Assembly: GCF_014851395.1 (NCBI RefSeq) | Contig: NW_024040928.1 | Span: 13,407,012-13,471,011 of the forward strand | Length of the DNA stretch: 64,000 nucleotides | Direction: 5' to 3' | From: Micropterus salmoides | Lineage: Eukaryota > Chordata > Actinopteri > Centrarchiformes > Centrarchidae | Part shown: one piece after another, positions 24,101 through 34,222 of the stretch | How the letters are laid out: every line of letters starts with the position of its first letter | Position numbering within the stretch: the first letter of the stretch is position 1 | Notes under the pieces: generated by a model | Databases searched by the model: none | What the model was told of the DNA's origin: nothing | Seen by the model: the letters and a program-made list of their open reading frames with translations, nothing else | Translations under genes and position numbers: made by a program

Positions 24101-25726
24101 CATTATTATTACACTATTGTTCTTGTTTCAGCGTCCAGACAATACATTACTGTAACTTTAAGGGGCAAGTCTTTTCAGCATGTAATAGCAACAATGAGTA
24201 GTATGCTCAAAAGAAGAGATTAACAAAAGGAAAATACACAATGCAAATTAATTCAAAATGTTGCCCTAAAGATGTCAGATCATACATTATTAGAAAGTTA
24301 CTTTCTCTGGCAGAATTCTTGTTGAGTGAATAGAATGTCAGCTTCAAACACACCTGCAGGATCTGAGCCATAGACTATATCTGATCGCGCCTTTTTTGAA
24401 TGTGGATGACTAGCGAGTGAGTGGTGATCAACACTGCCATCCTGTGGCAGTTGGGTGACAAAACACTAGTGTCTGTCTACTGCAGGTATTACTCTACATG
24501 ACGAGGCTCTGGACTGGGCTGCAGCCGGAGACCATGTCAGCCTGACTGTCACCGGCATGGACATCATCAAGATCAAGTAAACAAAACTTTTGCGACTTAT
24601 TATTTACTATAAGTACGGAGGTCTGTTTTGCTGTCACCGTCTTCACTGGTGATGTCTGTTGTATATGTTTGGATTGTGAACGTTCGGCTGTATTTAGCGA
24701 TAACTGCTTCCTTCCAGTGTGGGCTGTGTGTTCTGTGAGCCTAAGGAGCCAATTCGAGTCTGTACTCGATTCAGAGCCCGAATCCTTCTCTTCAATATCG
24801 AGGTCCCCATCACACAAGGCTTCCCAGTAAGGGCAAGCACATACACACTCACACATACACTTACTACCAAGTTTTTAAAAAAATATTAATTGCACATGTG
24901 TGCTGGATGCACATGCTCTGTTTCATTCTATATGCATGTTCGTTCATTGTTTGTTTGTGTAGATCTTGCTGCATTACCAAACAGTCAGTGAGCCTGCAAC
25001 CATTAGGAAACTGATCAGTGTTCTACACAAGAGCAGCGGTGAGGTCCTCAAGAAGAAACCAAAGTGAGTGTTGGTGGGATGCAGTTTTCATTATAAATAT
25101 GAAGTAGACATAAGTATTTACCTTACTGTTCTCCAGTCATAAAGAGATGGTCTGTGGGTATTTCCTAATTAAATTGAATGTGTAGCGCTGAAGTGTACAG
25201 CTAATTTAATTTTTCGTAAGTGCTCCATATTACTTTCTATCTAAATGATATAATGCTAGAAAATCAAATTCTTGTTAGAACATTAAAATCCAGGTTCTCT
25301 GTTCCTGTTAAGGTGTTTGAGTAAGGGTATGAATGCCATCGTGGAGATCCAGACCCAGAGGCCTGTGGCATTAGAGCTGTACAAGGACTACAAGGAACTG
25401 GGCCGCTTCATGCTACGATATGTCGGCTCCACCATTGCTGCAGGGGTCGTCACTGAGGTAAAGTGCAACCCACTTTAGGACAAAGTCAAAGCAACATATT
25501 GATTGCATATTCTTGCATGTAAACAGGTGGATGTTTGAAACTACTATCCTGTTGTTGAAGTGGACCAATCTACTTTATATATCTTTTATATCTCAGGATT
25601 TAGGCCTGTAAGAAGTAATTAATATTGAAATTCAATCCTGTGGAAGAGCTATCTTTTGAGATGAAATCAACTTTTTACCCCTCTTTGATAAAGTGTCCTT
25701 TTTCCTCCCTGCAGATCAAAGGATGA
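5758..25726 (+). CDS. HBS1L: HBS1-like translational GTPase, full-length isoform (18 coding exons)
   Basis: Partner of Pelota (Dom34). It is an eRF3/EF1A-family GTPase that delivers Pelota to stalled ribosomes in no-go and non-stop decay, in the cytoplasm. Coding exons: 5758-5800, 6478-6546, 6791-6919, 7131-7382, 17295-17403, 17734-17984, 19025-19190, 19698-19815, 21665-21811, 22266-22340, 22488-22605, 23673-23741, 23852-23956, 24486-24576, 24718-24826, 24963-25063, 25313-25457, 25715-25726. All introns are GT-AG, phases agree and the total is 2109 nt, 702 aa (human protein about 684). The acidic N-terminus starts MSRHRNVRGYNYDE. GTPase motifs are GHVDAGKST (about 285-293), DAPGHKDF (362-369), NKMD (424-427) and TSGLSGEN. 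Beta-barrel domains II and III follow. The last exon encodes only three residues before the stop. The least conserved part is the exon 6 linker. Confidence 0.96.
8535..10033 (+). CDS. HBS1L: HBS1LV3-specific terminal exon, serine-rich and disordered, with repeated short motifs
   Basis: This is a single open exon of about 500 codons inside HBS1L intron 4. The protein is Ser/Thr/Pro-rich, with no predicted fold, signal or membrane segment. A short motif recurs along it, roughly Leu-x-x-Leu-x-x-x-His: LRDLLSQH (about 8612-8640), GLAQLMSEH (about 8717-8746), LSLADLIQEH (about 9098-9127), LSLSELASQH (about 9229-9255), VSLSQLALQH (about 9346-9378), ALSHLASEH (about 9470-9496) and a His-less copy IDLSALIAQ (about 9678-9703). 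The C-terminus has a basic stretch (RQPKRKGKIRG) and then a block ending TPSPDDIVRANQQKAFTR, which I recall from the human isoform and take as the most constrained part. The open frame extends 19 nt upstream of the acceptor to an ATG at 8516; that is intron sequence and not the expected start. Confidence 0.85.
10034..11040 (+). other. HBS1L: Probable 3' UTR of the short HBS1L isoform
   Basis: AT-rich sequence without coding potential follows the short-isoform stop. AATAAA occurs at 10043-10048 (too close to the stop to be the likely signal), 10884-10889 and 11005-11010. The last is followed 50-90 bases later by a GT-rich run (about 11060-11100), the expected layout of signal plus downstream element. 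The likely end of the short transcript is therefore near 11025-11035. This is intronic polyadenylation competing with splicing to exon 5 at 17295. Confidence 0.5.
11005..11010 (+). terminator. Candidate poly(A) signal of the short HBS1L transcript
   Basis: This is an exact AATAAA. A GT-rich stretch containing TGTGTGTGGGCGTG follows within about 90 bases. It is the best-formed of three AATAAA copies downstream of the short-isoform stop. Confidence 0.5.
12148..12194. repeat. (TG)n microsatellite
   Basis: An uninterrupted run of about 23 TG units in HBS1L intron 4. The apparent valine/cysteine open frames across it are artefacts. Confidence 0.95.
13112..13215. repeat. Teleost dispersed-repeat fragment
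   Basis: The segment containing GAATCAGAATCAAGTTTACT and then TTTGCACATACAAGGAATTA matches from memory a very common interspersed repeat of percomorph fishes. Only about 100 bases remain and neither end is defined. The class (SINE-like or DNA transposon) cannot be decided from this copy. Confidence 0.5.
16199..16258. repeat. Compound simple repeat (TG/CG, then GA, then GTGA)
   Basis: Alternating purine-pyrimidine sequence (TGTGTGCGCGCGCG type, a potential Z-DNA former) passes directly into (GA)n and then GTGA units. It lies in HBS1L intron 4 with no gene feature nearby. Confidence 0.85.
17295..17984 (+). CDS. HBS1L: HBS1L exons 5-6, linker between N-domain and GTPase
   Basis: Exon 5 (17295-17403) encodes the conserved segment VPKVARMTVSGKKQTMGFDV. 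Exon 6 (17734-17984) encodes a Ser/Pro/Thr-rich spacer that ends in the conserved INIKAELEKRQGGKPLLNLV, leading into the first beta strand of the G domain. Exon 5 ends after two bases of a codon and exon 6 after one base, agreeing with their neighbours. These exons are absent from the short isoform, which fits a spacer needed only when the GTPase is present. Confidence 0.93.
18720..18960. repeat. Pyrimidine-rich tract
   Basis: About 240 bases are almost all C and T on the plus strand (TCCC, CTCT and CTTT runs) in HBS1L intron 6, close upstream of exon 7. The long open frames here arise from the skewed composition and do not look coding. Confidence 0.7.
19025..22605 (+). CDS. HBS1L: HBS1L exons 7-11, GTP-binding domain
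   Basis: Exon 7 (19025-19190) carries the P-loop GHVDAGKST and GKASFAYAWVLDETGEERDR. Exon 8 (19698-19815) carries the switch I threonine in GVTMDVGMTKF and switch II in DAPGHKDF. Exon 9 (21665-21811) runs from ADVAVLVVDASRGEFEAGF to NKMDQ. Exon 10 (22266-22340) encodes VNWQQERFQEIISKLGHFLK. Exon 11 (22488-22605) holds the guanine-contact motif in TSGLSGENL. All nucleotide-binding motifs of the eRF3/EF1A class are intact, so the GTPase is predicted to be functional. Confidence 0.95.
19816..21664 (+). other. HBS1L intron 8
   Basis: This 1.85-kb intron is AT-rich and has no exon or mobile element I can name. A perfect hairpin with 11-base arms and a 2-base loop lies at 21286-21309. Confidence 0.6.
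21286..21309. repeat. Perfect short inverted repeat in HBS1L intron 8
   Basis: The arms GTTCCAATAAA and TTTATTGGAAC are exact reverse complements separated by CC. The function is unknown. It may be a chance palindrome or the relic of a small inverted-repeat element. Confidence 0.8.
23673..25726 (+). CDS. HBS1L: HBS1L exons 12-18, beta-barrel domains II and III
   Basis: Exons 23673-23741, 23852-23956, 24486-24576, 24718-24826, 24963-25063, 25313-25457 and 25715-25726 encode the two EF1A-like barrels that bind Pelota and the ribosome. Recognisable segments are KPFRLCVSDVFKDQGSGFC, GKIEAGYIQTGDRILAMPPN, GITLHDEALDWAAAGDHVSL, FPILLHYQTVSEP and ELYKDYKELGRFMLRYVGST. The ending VVTEIKG is close to the mammalian C-terminus. 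No disruption is seen. Confidence 0.95.
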
Positions 25727-28700
25727 TGAGCATATCCATTGGTACAATGCCAGTCAGACCTTGGATCTGGAGACTGCATGCAGCCAGAGACGAAGTGCAA
25801 TTCCTCAGGAGATGTCACGCATGGACTCAGAGCGTCACATTCATCCATCCATCCATCTCTCTATCCAGCGCTACAGTTGCTGCTTCACCTGACAGCTCTG
25901 ATCAACACTAAACTGCACAGATAACAACCATGTAGCAAGATGCTGAGTAGCCTCCTCCATCAAACAGGCACATTACCCAGCTACCTTAACACTTCCCCCA
26001 CCTGTATGTCCATCCGTCTGTTAGTAAAAACCTGTTGCTCTCAAGTAACTGTTTGATCAAGCCAAATCAATAATACAATCAAACTCTGAAATACAATCCT
26101 ACCATGCTGAGGTTTCCACAGTCATTCATTTTACTTGGAGGAGCTACGGCTGATCAGAAGAATCGTGGTGTGGCGGCCAGTGCAGATAGTTTAACTGGAG
26201 TTGTTTACAAATGAGCTGTGGTGTAATGACATTTATTTTAAATTGAGACAGAAATGAAAGACTAAGATGTAATGTCACGCAGCAAAGGTAAAACATTTGA
26301 TATTTTTAATAAGTATATTTTGCATCTTAAATTACATAGCTGACAGGACAAGGTCCACTCTTACTAAGGTAGAGTAGTGTCTGGGAAAAAAAAAGGGAAA
26401 CTTTTATTGATGGTAACAAAAGATACATTACTTGAAATGCTTCTACAGTTAAGCACAACATTGCTTTTTAAAGTGCCGATCTGAATCAAAGACTCAGCTA
26501 AGTGGAGGAGGAGGAGAGTTGAAGGAGCTGTGTTTCTGTTTCTCCATGTATTAAATTGGACTAGATGGTTGATGATGGTGTGAAGGAAGATGATGTGAAA
26601 TGAACATGACATAAGTAATACGTGGTGGAGTTTTGATTTCACTGTCTCTACCTGTCCAACTGAAAACAAACTCCTTGCAACAGCTTTATGGCATTAAGTA
26701 TGTGAAAATGAGCATCCTGAACGCCAGCACACTGGCATCAAAGTGTGAAAGAAAAGCTGTTTGGTTTTTTCCCTATCTGTCGAAGGACATATTTAAAAGT
26801 TAGTAGGAAGTGAAAATATAGCGGTGATAATTTCCCGTCAGGTTTGACGTTTACAAAGCGGGGGTTGTTCCCGCTGGAGTGGAAAGCACCACAAACACAC
26901 TGATGCGGTCACTGAGCACCGTAGGGAGTGAAAAAAAATGCTCACAACACTTAACTAAACTAGTTTTTCTGTTTCTAGCTGTGGACTCCTGAGGCGATAT
27001 ACACGTGTGACTGCGGTGGACAAAGTTGCTCAGCAATTCTAGTTTTTACAAAAGTAATTGTTGAGATGGTGGAAACAGACAGTCATGGAGATGTTCAGGT
27101 AAAGTGTGAGAAAGACGGGAAACATCAGAGGAGATCAGAATTGAATTAAGGTAGACTAGTCAGTGGAAAGTGTGAATGAAAATGAATCCCAAGACAAACA
27201 CTTTTTCAAAGGCATCACAAATCCCACTGAATTCCTAAGAGATGGAGACAAAGCAATTACAGAAAATCAAAGCTGTTTTATGGTTTCAAAATTAAATGTA
27301 GACATGTCTGACTAATCTGTAAGTGAGTAAACAAAAACAATAACCTAAAGAACTCTAAGGGGAACTAAATATAAGCTTTGTTGAAGAATTATAGAGTTTT
27401 ATATGTGAATTATGAATCAAAGGGGACAAAAAGATCTGTTAGTGTACACTTCTGTCCGCAAAAGCCATACACTCACCAAAAAAGTGTGACACATTCAGGG
27501 TAGGATAACACACAAATTAAAAGAACAAAATAGTGCTAAATTGATTTAAAAAGAAATTACAATCAGATCCAGATTTTCATAATGACAAATTAAAGTGTCT
27601 TTGCATTTGTGAGGGTTTCCGGGCTGCATACACAGGAAACTGTATGCCCACCAGAAATTGTGCATGAAAGTCAGATAATGGGTTAGTTAGGCTGAGAATG
27701 GACAGAAAGAAAATTCCTCCACTATCTGATAGTTGACCGCTGATGGACATTCATTCAATTTGATCTGACTCACTTGTACAGCTGCCATAGTTGCTGCCTG
27801 CATTGCCATCAGTCACAAACAAAATTATCTACCGTAGCATGGGTGAAGGTCTAAAAAAATCACGATGACTCATTCCAGAAGAATGGTGATCAAGTAGACA
27901 CTGCCTGAAAGACTCTTGAAGACATATTTGCTTGCTTTGGACTGTTAGTTTACTTGATATTGATTGTGCTTGTGTCAGTGATTGTCGCGCCCTCCAAATT
28001 CAGCCCAGCGTAGAGGACCTTCCACCACAGTGTGTAGGTACTCCAGTAATAAGCACAAAGATGCACACACACGTTCATGCAACATGCTTAAAACACCTTG
28101 TTCACAACGTACAGACAGTGTGTGAGAAATTAGTGCAAAAGGACAGATTTCATCAGTCAAGTTGCATCAAATCATGCGGTCAAGTGTTATTCACCTTGGA
28201 ACACTATTAAAAAAACAAACCTGCAAGTCTTTGTGTCTATGCAGGCCTGTGGGACATCTAGAGGAGCTAATAGGAGGATGATAATAAAAACTGTAATGCT
28301 ACAAGGCCCCATACCATGATGGTGAATCACTTTCTCTGTAAATGGATGAGTGATGCTGTGGCTTCTTCACCAGAAGCTGCCTTTCAGAATCAGTACCTTC
28401 TAAAAAAAAAATGACTCAAATGGTTCTCCCACATGTGCACACAAACGTAAAACAAACACCAAATGCATTATCATCTTCTCACCATTAGTCATGACAGGAG
28501 GGTGAGTTCTTCTGTGGCCACTCCAGTGCGTGATAGCAATTCTCCTTGTGCTCATGGGAATAATACTACAACACATGAAAAATGAGAGTTAGACACACTG
28601 ATGTCCAGTTTATTTTTAAAATAGGAAACTAAATTAAAGCACAAAGGCCAGGCCTTGGCTGCAGGCCTGCAACTCTTCTTTACCTGCTGCAGCAAATCAA

Positions 28701-29100
28701 TCTCACCTCGAGGTCCAACATATTCTTCACCAGCAGATGGGAGTTTGCCCAGTTAAAATGTAGCTAGATATTTTTTCTTGAGCACTATGAGAATAACCTT
28801 GCTTCTGGTCGACAAGGTCAAGAATGATCTCAGAAGTTGAACTCCAACACAGTGGGGCAGTCCAGGGTACACCTGTCTCACCTGAGTGGGCTCAATAGAG
28901 AAAGAAGTCGCTCCAAAAATGACTTATCATGAGTTATCATACCGGTACCATAATGTTTTTTTTTTTTTTTGGTTTGTTATTAGTTTCTACACCTGCTTTG
29001 GAAAACTGAATTGATTGTTTTAATGATTAGCCTAGTAACCGGTGCCTGAGAGAATAATTAACCTATCACAGTACGTTTCATTGTGAAAAGTGGGAGGATC
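25727..29100 (+). other. HBS1L 3' UTR and HBS1L-ALDH8A1 intergenic spacer
   Basis: No coding sequence or complete repeat is recognised. HBS1L 3' UTR must begin here, but I see no convincing AATAAA close downstream of the stop, so the transcript end is not placed. A 25-base sequence at 26429-26453 is repeated exactly in HBS1L intron 11 (22836-22860). The spacer is about 3.5 kb and both genes point the same way. Confidence 0.6.
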
Positions 29101-29127
29101 AGTGCGAGGCCGGGTTTTCTTCTCTTT

Positions 29128-29211
29128 GCAGTTGGATTCATGTGGATAGAAACGGTCTGCTGTCACTTTCTCGGTGTGTTTTTATTAGTTTGGTAGCATC
29201 GGTCCACAGCC
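29128..29211 (+). promoter_or_regulatory. ALDH8A1: ALDH8A1 5' leader with upstream ORF and possible splice acceptor
   Basis: A strong acceptor-like sequence (TTTTCTTCTCTTTGCAG, ending at 29131) lies about 80 bases before the start codon, so an untranslated first exon further upstream is possible. An upstream ATG at 29140 opens an 18-codon frame ending at a TAG (29194-29196), 15 bases before the main ATG. Either or both could affect translation of the enzyme. Both are inferred from sequence only. Confidence 0.35.
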
Positions 29212-32200
29212 ATGTCGAAAACCGTGGAGCAGCGCTCATACCTGGTTCTGGAGAACTACATCGGAGGGAAGTTCGTCCCTTGTCGGAGTCACATCGACTC
29301 CTATGACCCGTCCACCGGAGAGGTGTACTGCAAAGTGCCTGACAGCGGCCAGGAGGAGGTGGGACATTCCCAGACAGCAATTTATCCAATTATCTTTATT
29401 TTTATGATACTGCTCTCTGCATTTGGTACTTTCTCTGCAGGAGCCTCATTTGTACTGAGAGTGAATGCAAGTGCAAAGAAATATTTGTCGGGTTAGATAA
29501 GATCTGTTGTCCTGTTTGGCTTATGTTGCAATTTCTGAGACCTTTGCTTGTCTTGTATCAGTGTTTTTGAGTTAATCATGTCCATGGTAGTTTTATTGTC
29601 ACAATATAACAAGTTATAGAGTGAAATTAAATTGTGTAACTCCCTTCTGCTACATAGCAGACAATATGCATTAATAAAGAATCAATTACGAAAAATGGTA
29701 AACAGAAATAAACTATCATTACTGGAGCAGTGCTTACTTTCCTGCTTTGTTAAAGTAACTATTTGAATCTCATTAGCTTTACAAAGGTAATCTTTTATTG
29801 CAGGGATATCGTGCTGGATTGTATTTTATTACAAGCACTGTTACTGTATGTAAACCAGATTTTATTTTGCATAGAGAACTTGCAGATGGCCGAGGAAATG
29901 AACTGGAAAAGTGTTTTTATGTGTCACGTAGGCCTATTCTTGTTGAACAGCGGTCAAGTTAGTTCAGATGTACAGTTTCAGAGAGCTTATCGTCAGAGGG
30001 AAGCACCTTTGCTCTTTGCAGAGTCAACAGTCAAGTAATCATTAAACACATGTCAATAAACCTTAATATAATGCGCTTAACAGTGGCGAGATTATAGTGA
30101 GCAGTGGTGGAACGTAACTGATTACATTTACTCGAGTACTGTAAAAATTTGAGGTACTTGTGCTTTACTTGAGTATTTTCTATTTCCATGCTACTTATAC
30201 TTCTACTCCAATACAAATACTACTACTTCTACAGACTTTTCCTGTCCAGTGAAAACCATGTATCTCAAAATGTGTTTGCATTAGATTTTTCCTGATATAC
30301 TGAAGAATGAAGTGATCCTACTTCATAATCTAAATAAAGTAATTAAAACCGACCTTGGATCAGCCTGGGAAATGGCTGTTTTTTCTGAGTTCATGAAAAG
30401 TTGACTTTTTAGAGATATAGTATGTGGTTCTCACAGGACAGCAATGCTACAAAGATATGATGACCTTATAGAAAATGATGTATTGCAGTAGATAAAGTAG
30501 TTTAAAGTTAGAACAACCCTATACAGCAGTAAAATACTACATACACATTAAGGCAGCAGTAATATTAATCATATTGCATGGTTGTTGCACAAACTACTCA
30601 AAACTATGGATAACATTTCACATCCTCTGCACAAACTACTTAAGTCAAGGATCTGAATACTTCTTCCACCACTGATATTGAGTTATCATTTCGACCCAAT
30701 TCACCTTTTTTGTGAAATCAAAGTTTTCAGCCAATATTATAATGTATACACAGACTTTATTTATAATGTGCTTGTGACCCCTATGTTTGGAACCACAGAT
30801 GTGGAGTAAGAGTCACCTGAAAGTCACACAGAATAAGGAGCTAATCTGTCAGTGGTTTTGCTGTCTGCAGGTGGAGGCCGCGGTGGCAGCAGCTACAGAA
30901 GCTTTCCCCGGCTGGTCCGCCCGCAGCCCAGAGCAGCGAGCACAGGTTCTCAACAAGCTGGCCGACCTGATAGATGCCCACCTGGAGGAGTTTGCCCAAG
31001 CCGAATCCAGAGACCAAGGTGACTTGTACTATTTAAGCACATGTTGTATCAACACAAGAGTCAGTCAGGTTATCAGTCAGGTAGACAGTGAGACAACACT
31101 GTTTAACACTCAAATTCAAATTTTTAAACCCTTAGTCTATTTCTGTTTCTATTTCTGTTCAAGTGCAGTGGTAACTGATGATTAATAACATGTTCAGGCC
31201 TACATCGGTTATTGTCATTACCAATTAATCTGCCAGTTATTTTCTGGATTAATTGGTTAATTGTTTTGTCTACTAATCATCAGAAAATAGTTAAAAATGT
31301 CCTCTAACTTTCCTATAGCTCTGGTTAATGTTATCAGATATCATTATCAATATCAATATCTTTAGTCTGACCAACAGTCCAAAACCCAAAGATATTCAGT
31401 TTGCTATAATGTAAGACAGGGAAAAGCAGCAAATTCTCACATTTGCCGTTGGAACCATAAAATGTTCATTCATTTTAAGTGGATTGACTATTTGTTGCAA
31501 CTATAAACATGGTTACAATTATTTAGTCAGTACCAAATGCGATAATTATCGTAATTCACTAAATTAAACTGTACAGATTTGCTTCTGACTGCTCCTTTGT
31601 CTATTAATCCTTTGAGATTCCTTGTTTATGTTAGTGGCATTGTGACGGACCAACGTCACTACGGTTGAGTATGCGCTGTAACTGCCATACCAACGAGCCT
31701 GGCTCTTTGGCGTTGCGGTCAACAACATACTGATGATATAGTTATTTTTTGGCTTGTACCAGCCGCGGGAATAAAACGGTGCCGGAGGAAGGGTCATGAC
31801 ATGGGGTCAGTAAAATCAAAAGAGCATGAAAGTAATTTGCGCTTATGGTTCAATTTTATGGTAATCTGTGTGTTGATGATGCAAACATTCACAGCTATGA
31901 AAGGGACATTTTGATAATAGTATTAAAGATAGAATGATCAAAGTATTTGATCAGTGTTTCATTACACAAATTTGCTACATAATTTGTCTGGTATCTTTGT
32001 GTTTTTGTACGCACCAACTAAGGCAGAATGTTTATAACCTAAATAAAACACCAACACATAGTACAGGACATTAGTTAAATCATTCCAGTGCTGTATCATT
32101 CTCTGCCATTCATTACTTCTACATTTTCGCTGTAACATTACAGGTAAAACAGTAACATTTGCACGGACTGTGGACATCCCTCGATCAGCATACAACTTCC

Positions 32201-34222
32201 GCTTCTTTGCGTCATCGGTGCTCCACCACACCACTGACTGCAGCCAGATGGACCACATGGGCTGTATCAACTACACTATCCGCTGCCCTGTGGGAGTGGG
32301 TGAGAGCTCAGTGTGTTTGCATTAAAACCTGTAAAGGTTATGTTTTTTCTTTATGTGTTTTTAAATGGTATTGTTGTTGTGGGTAGCTGGTCTGATCAGC
32401 CCCTGGAATCTCCCCCTGTACTTGCTGACCTGGAAGATTGCACCCGCAATCGCTACGGGCAACACAGTGGTGGCAAAACCCAGTGAGATGACCTCTGTAA
32501 CTGCATGGATGATGTGCAAGTTGATGCAGCAGGCTGGTAGGACTACAGCACCCACAATACAATAGCAAGTCACGCACACACAGAGATGCTAGAGTATATA
32601 AGAGTTCTCTCATGAATTATTGCACATAAACATGATTCTTTATATTATCTTTATGTATACATCCATCTTTATACTTTGCATGATTACAATTAAAACACTT
32701 TACACTATCACCTTTATTAGACATGAGTAATAAGAAATGAATGATGGACACCTATCTATCGCTGCAGGTGTTCCTCCAGGAGTAGTCAACATCGTATTTG
32801 GCACTGGCCCGAGAGCAGGCGATGCCCTTGTTGGCCATCCTGATGTCCCGTTGGTCTCCTTCACTGGTTCCACAGCAACTGCCCAGCACATCACAAGGCG
32901 GAGCGCTCCCTACTGTAAGAAGCTCTCACTGGAGCTGGGAGGTAAAAACCCTGCCATTATATTTGCTGATGCAGACTTGGACCAGTGCATTGAGACCACA
33001 ATTCGCTCTAGTTTCTCCAATCAGGTAAGAAAGAGTGTTTTCAGGCTCTGTTTAAGACTTTTTTTTTTAAAAGTTTGTTTTTACCTTACTTTTACTATTG
33101 CTACATTTCTTTGCTGGCAAACTTTCTCAAGAACTCAATTGATATGTTGAATATTTCTAACACACAGCAAACTTTGGATCATGTTGTATTCTAGCATAGA
33201 AAAACAGAACACTTCACACAAAAGAACAGAGGATCGTCCAGGGGCCAGATTATAGTTGGGTTAGAAGGTCCTTGTGGCCTTTTATCTGTTTACTCGTTAA
33301 AACACTTGTGATTTTGTTTTTGAAAGTGCCACGTAAGTAAAGATTAGTTTTATTCTTATTGTGTATTGAATGCATGCATGATGAAGATGACATGATTTGT
33401 CCACACGGGGGCGATCATGGCCCATATTTTGTCACAAGGTGGCTGCATGAAAACAATCCCCTGAGCAAGTGTGAGTGCTTTAGACAAAATCCTCTGTATT
33501 TCCGTTCCTTCCTTCTCTCAGGGGGAAATCTGCTTGTGCACCAGTAGGATTTATGTAGAGAGGAGTATTTACTCTGAGTTCCTGGAAAGGTTTGTGGCTG
33601 CAGCTAAGAAGTGGAAGACTGGCGTGCCCTCTGACCCCAGCAATAACAATGGGGCGCTCATCAGCAAAGAACACCTGGAGAAGGTGATGAAATAAAGTGA
33701 AAGAACATTTTTCCATTTATAAAGACTCGTGGACTTGAAGTTGAAATCCCTCTTTTCCGTGATCCCCAGGTTCGAAGCTTCGTAGCACTTGCCAAATCTG
33801 AAGGCGGTATCGTCCACTGTGGTGAAGGGGTTGACCAGCTGGACCTGCCTGAGAGCAACACCAGTGGCTACTTTATGCCAGCCACTGTCATCTCAGGCAT
33901 ATCTGACAGCTCCCGCGTCATGCAGGAAGAGATCTTTGGCCCTGTCACATGCATCAGCCCCTTTGACACAGAGGAAGAGGCTGTTTCCAAAGGTAACGGC
34001 GTACGTTATGGTCTGGGGGCCACCGTGTGGTCCCGGGACGTGGGAAAGGTTCACCGGTTGGTCAAGCGCTTACAGGCAGGTATGGTGTGGACCAACTGCT
34101 GGCTGGTGAGAGATCTGAACCTGCCGTTTGGAGGGATGAAAAGATCTGGGGTGGGGAGGGAAGGGGGGAAGGATTCCTACCACTTCTTCACCGAGGTGAA
34201 GACTATCACGATCAAACACTGA
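29212..34222 (+). CDS. ALDH8A1: Aldehyde dehydrogenase 8 family member A1 (7 exons)
   Basis: A cytosolic NAD-dependent aldehyde dehydrogenase. It was first described as a retinal dehydrogenase and later assigned to oxidation of 2-aminomuconate semialdehyde in tryptophan (kynurenine) breakdown. Exons: 29212-29358, 30871-31018, 32144-32299, 32387-32536, 32768-33024, 33522-33683, 33770-34222. All are GT-AG, phases agree and the total is 1473 nt, 490 aa (human 487). Key residues are the oxyanion Asn158 in PWNLPLY, FTGST at 232-236 in the NAD site, general base Glu256 in LELGGK, and nucleophile Cys290 in GEICLCTSR. The IFGPVTC and NLPFGGMKRSGVGREGGKDS motifs lie in the last exon. It ends TITIKH, close to the mammalian C-terminus, with no mitochondrial leader or membrane segment. 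The start fits family length and has purine at -3. Confidence 0.96.
30102..30674. mobile_element. hAT-type nonautonomous element (MITE) in ALDH8A1 intron 1
   Basis: Ends CAGTGGTGGAA and TTCCACCACTG are perfect 11-base inverted repeats. They are flanked by a near-perfect 8-base target duplication, ATAGTGAG (30094-30101) and ATATTGAG (30675-30682), with one mismatch. Eight-base duplications and CAG-type ends mark the hAT superfamily. The interior (TTTACTCGAGTACTG and similar) is the widespread teleost repeat known to me from many fish introns. There is no coding capacity, so it must have been moved by another element's transposase. Confidence 0.88.
31195..31510. repeat. Degenerate teleost MITE in ALDH8A1 intron 2
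   Basis: The repeated ATTAATC/GATTAATTGG segments, the centre CCAAAGATATTCAGTTTGCT and the end TTTGTTGCAACTATA match from memory a common fish repeat of the hAT-like class. The ends are too eroded to define termini or a target duplication. Confidence 0.6.
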
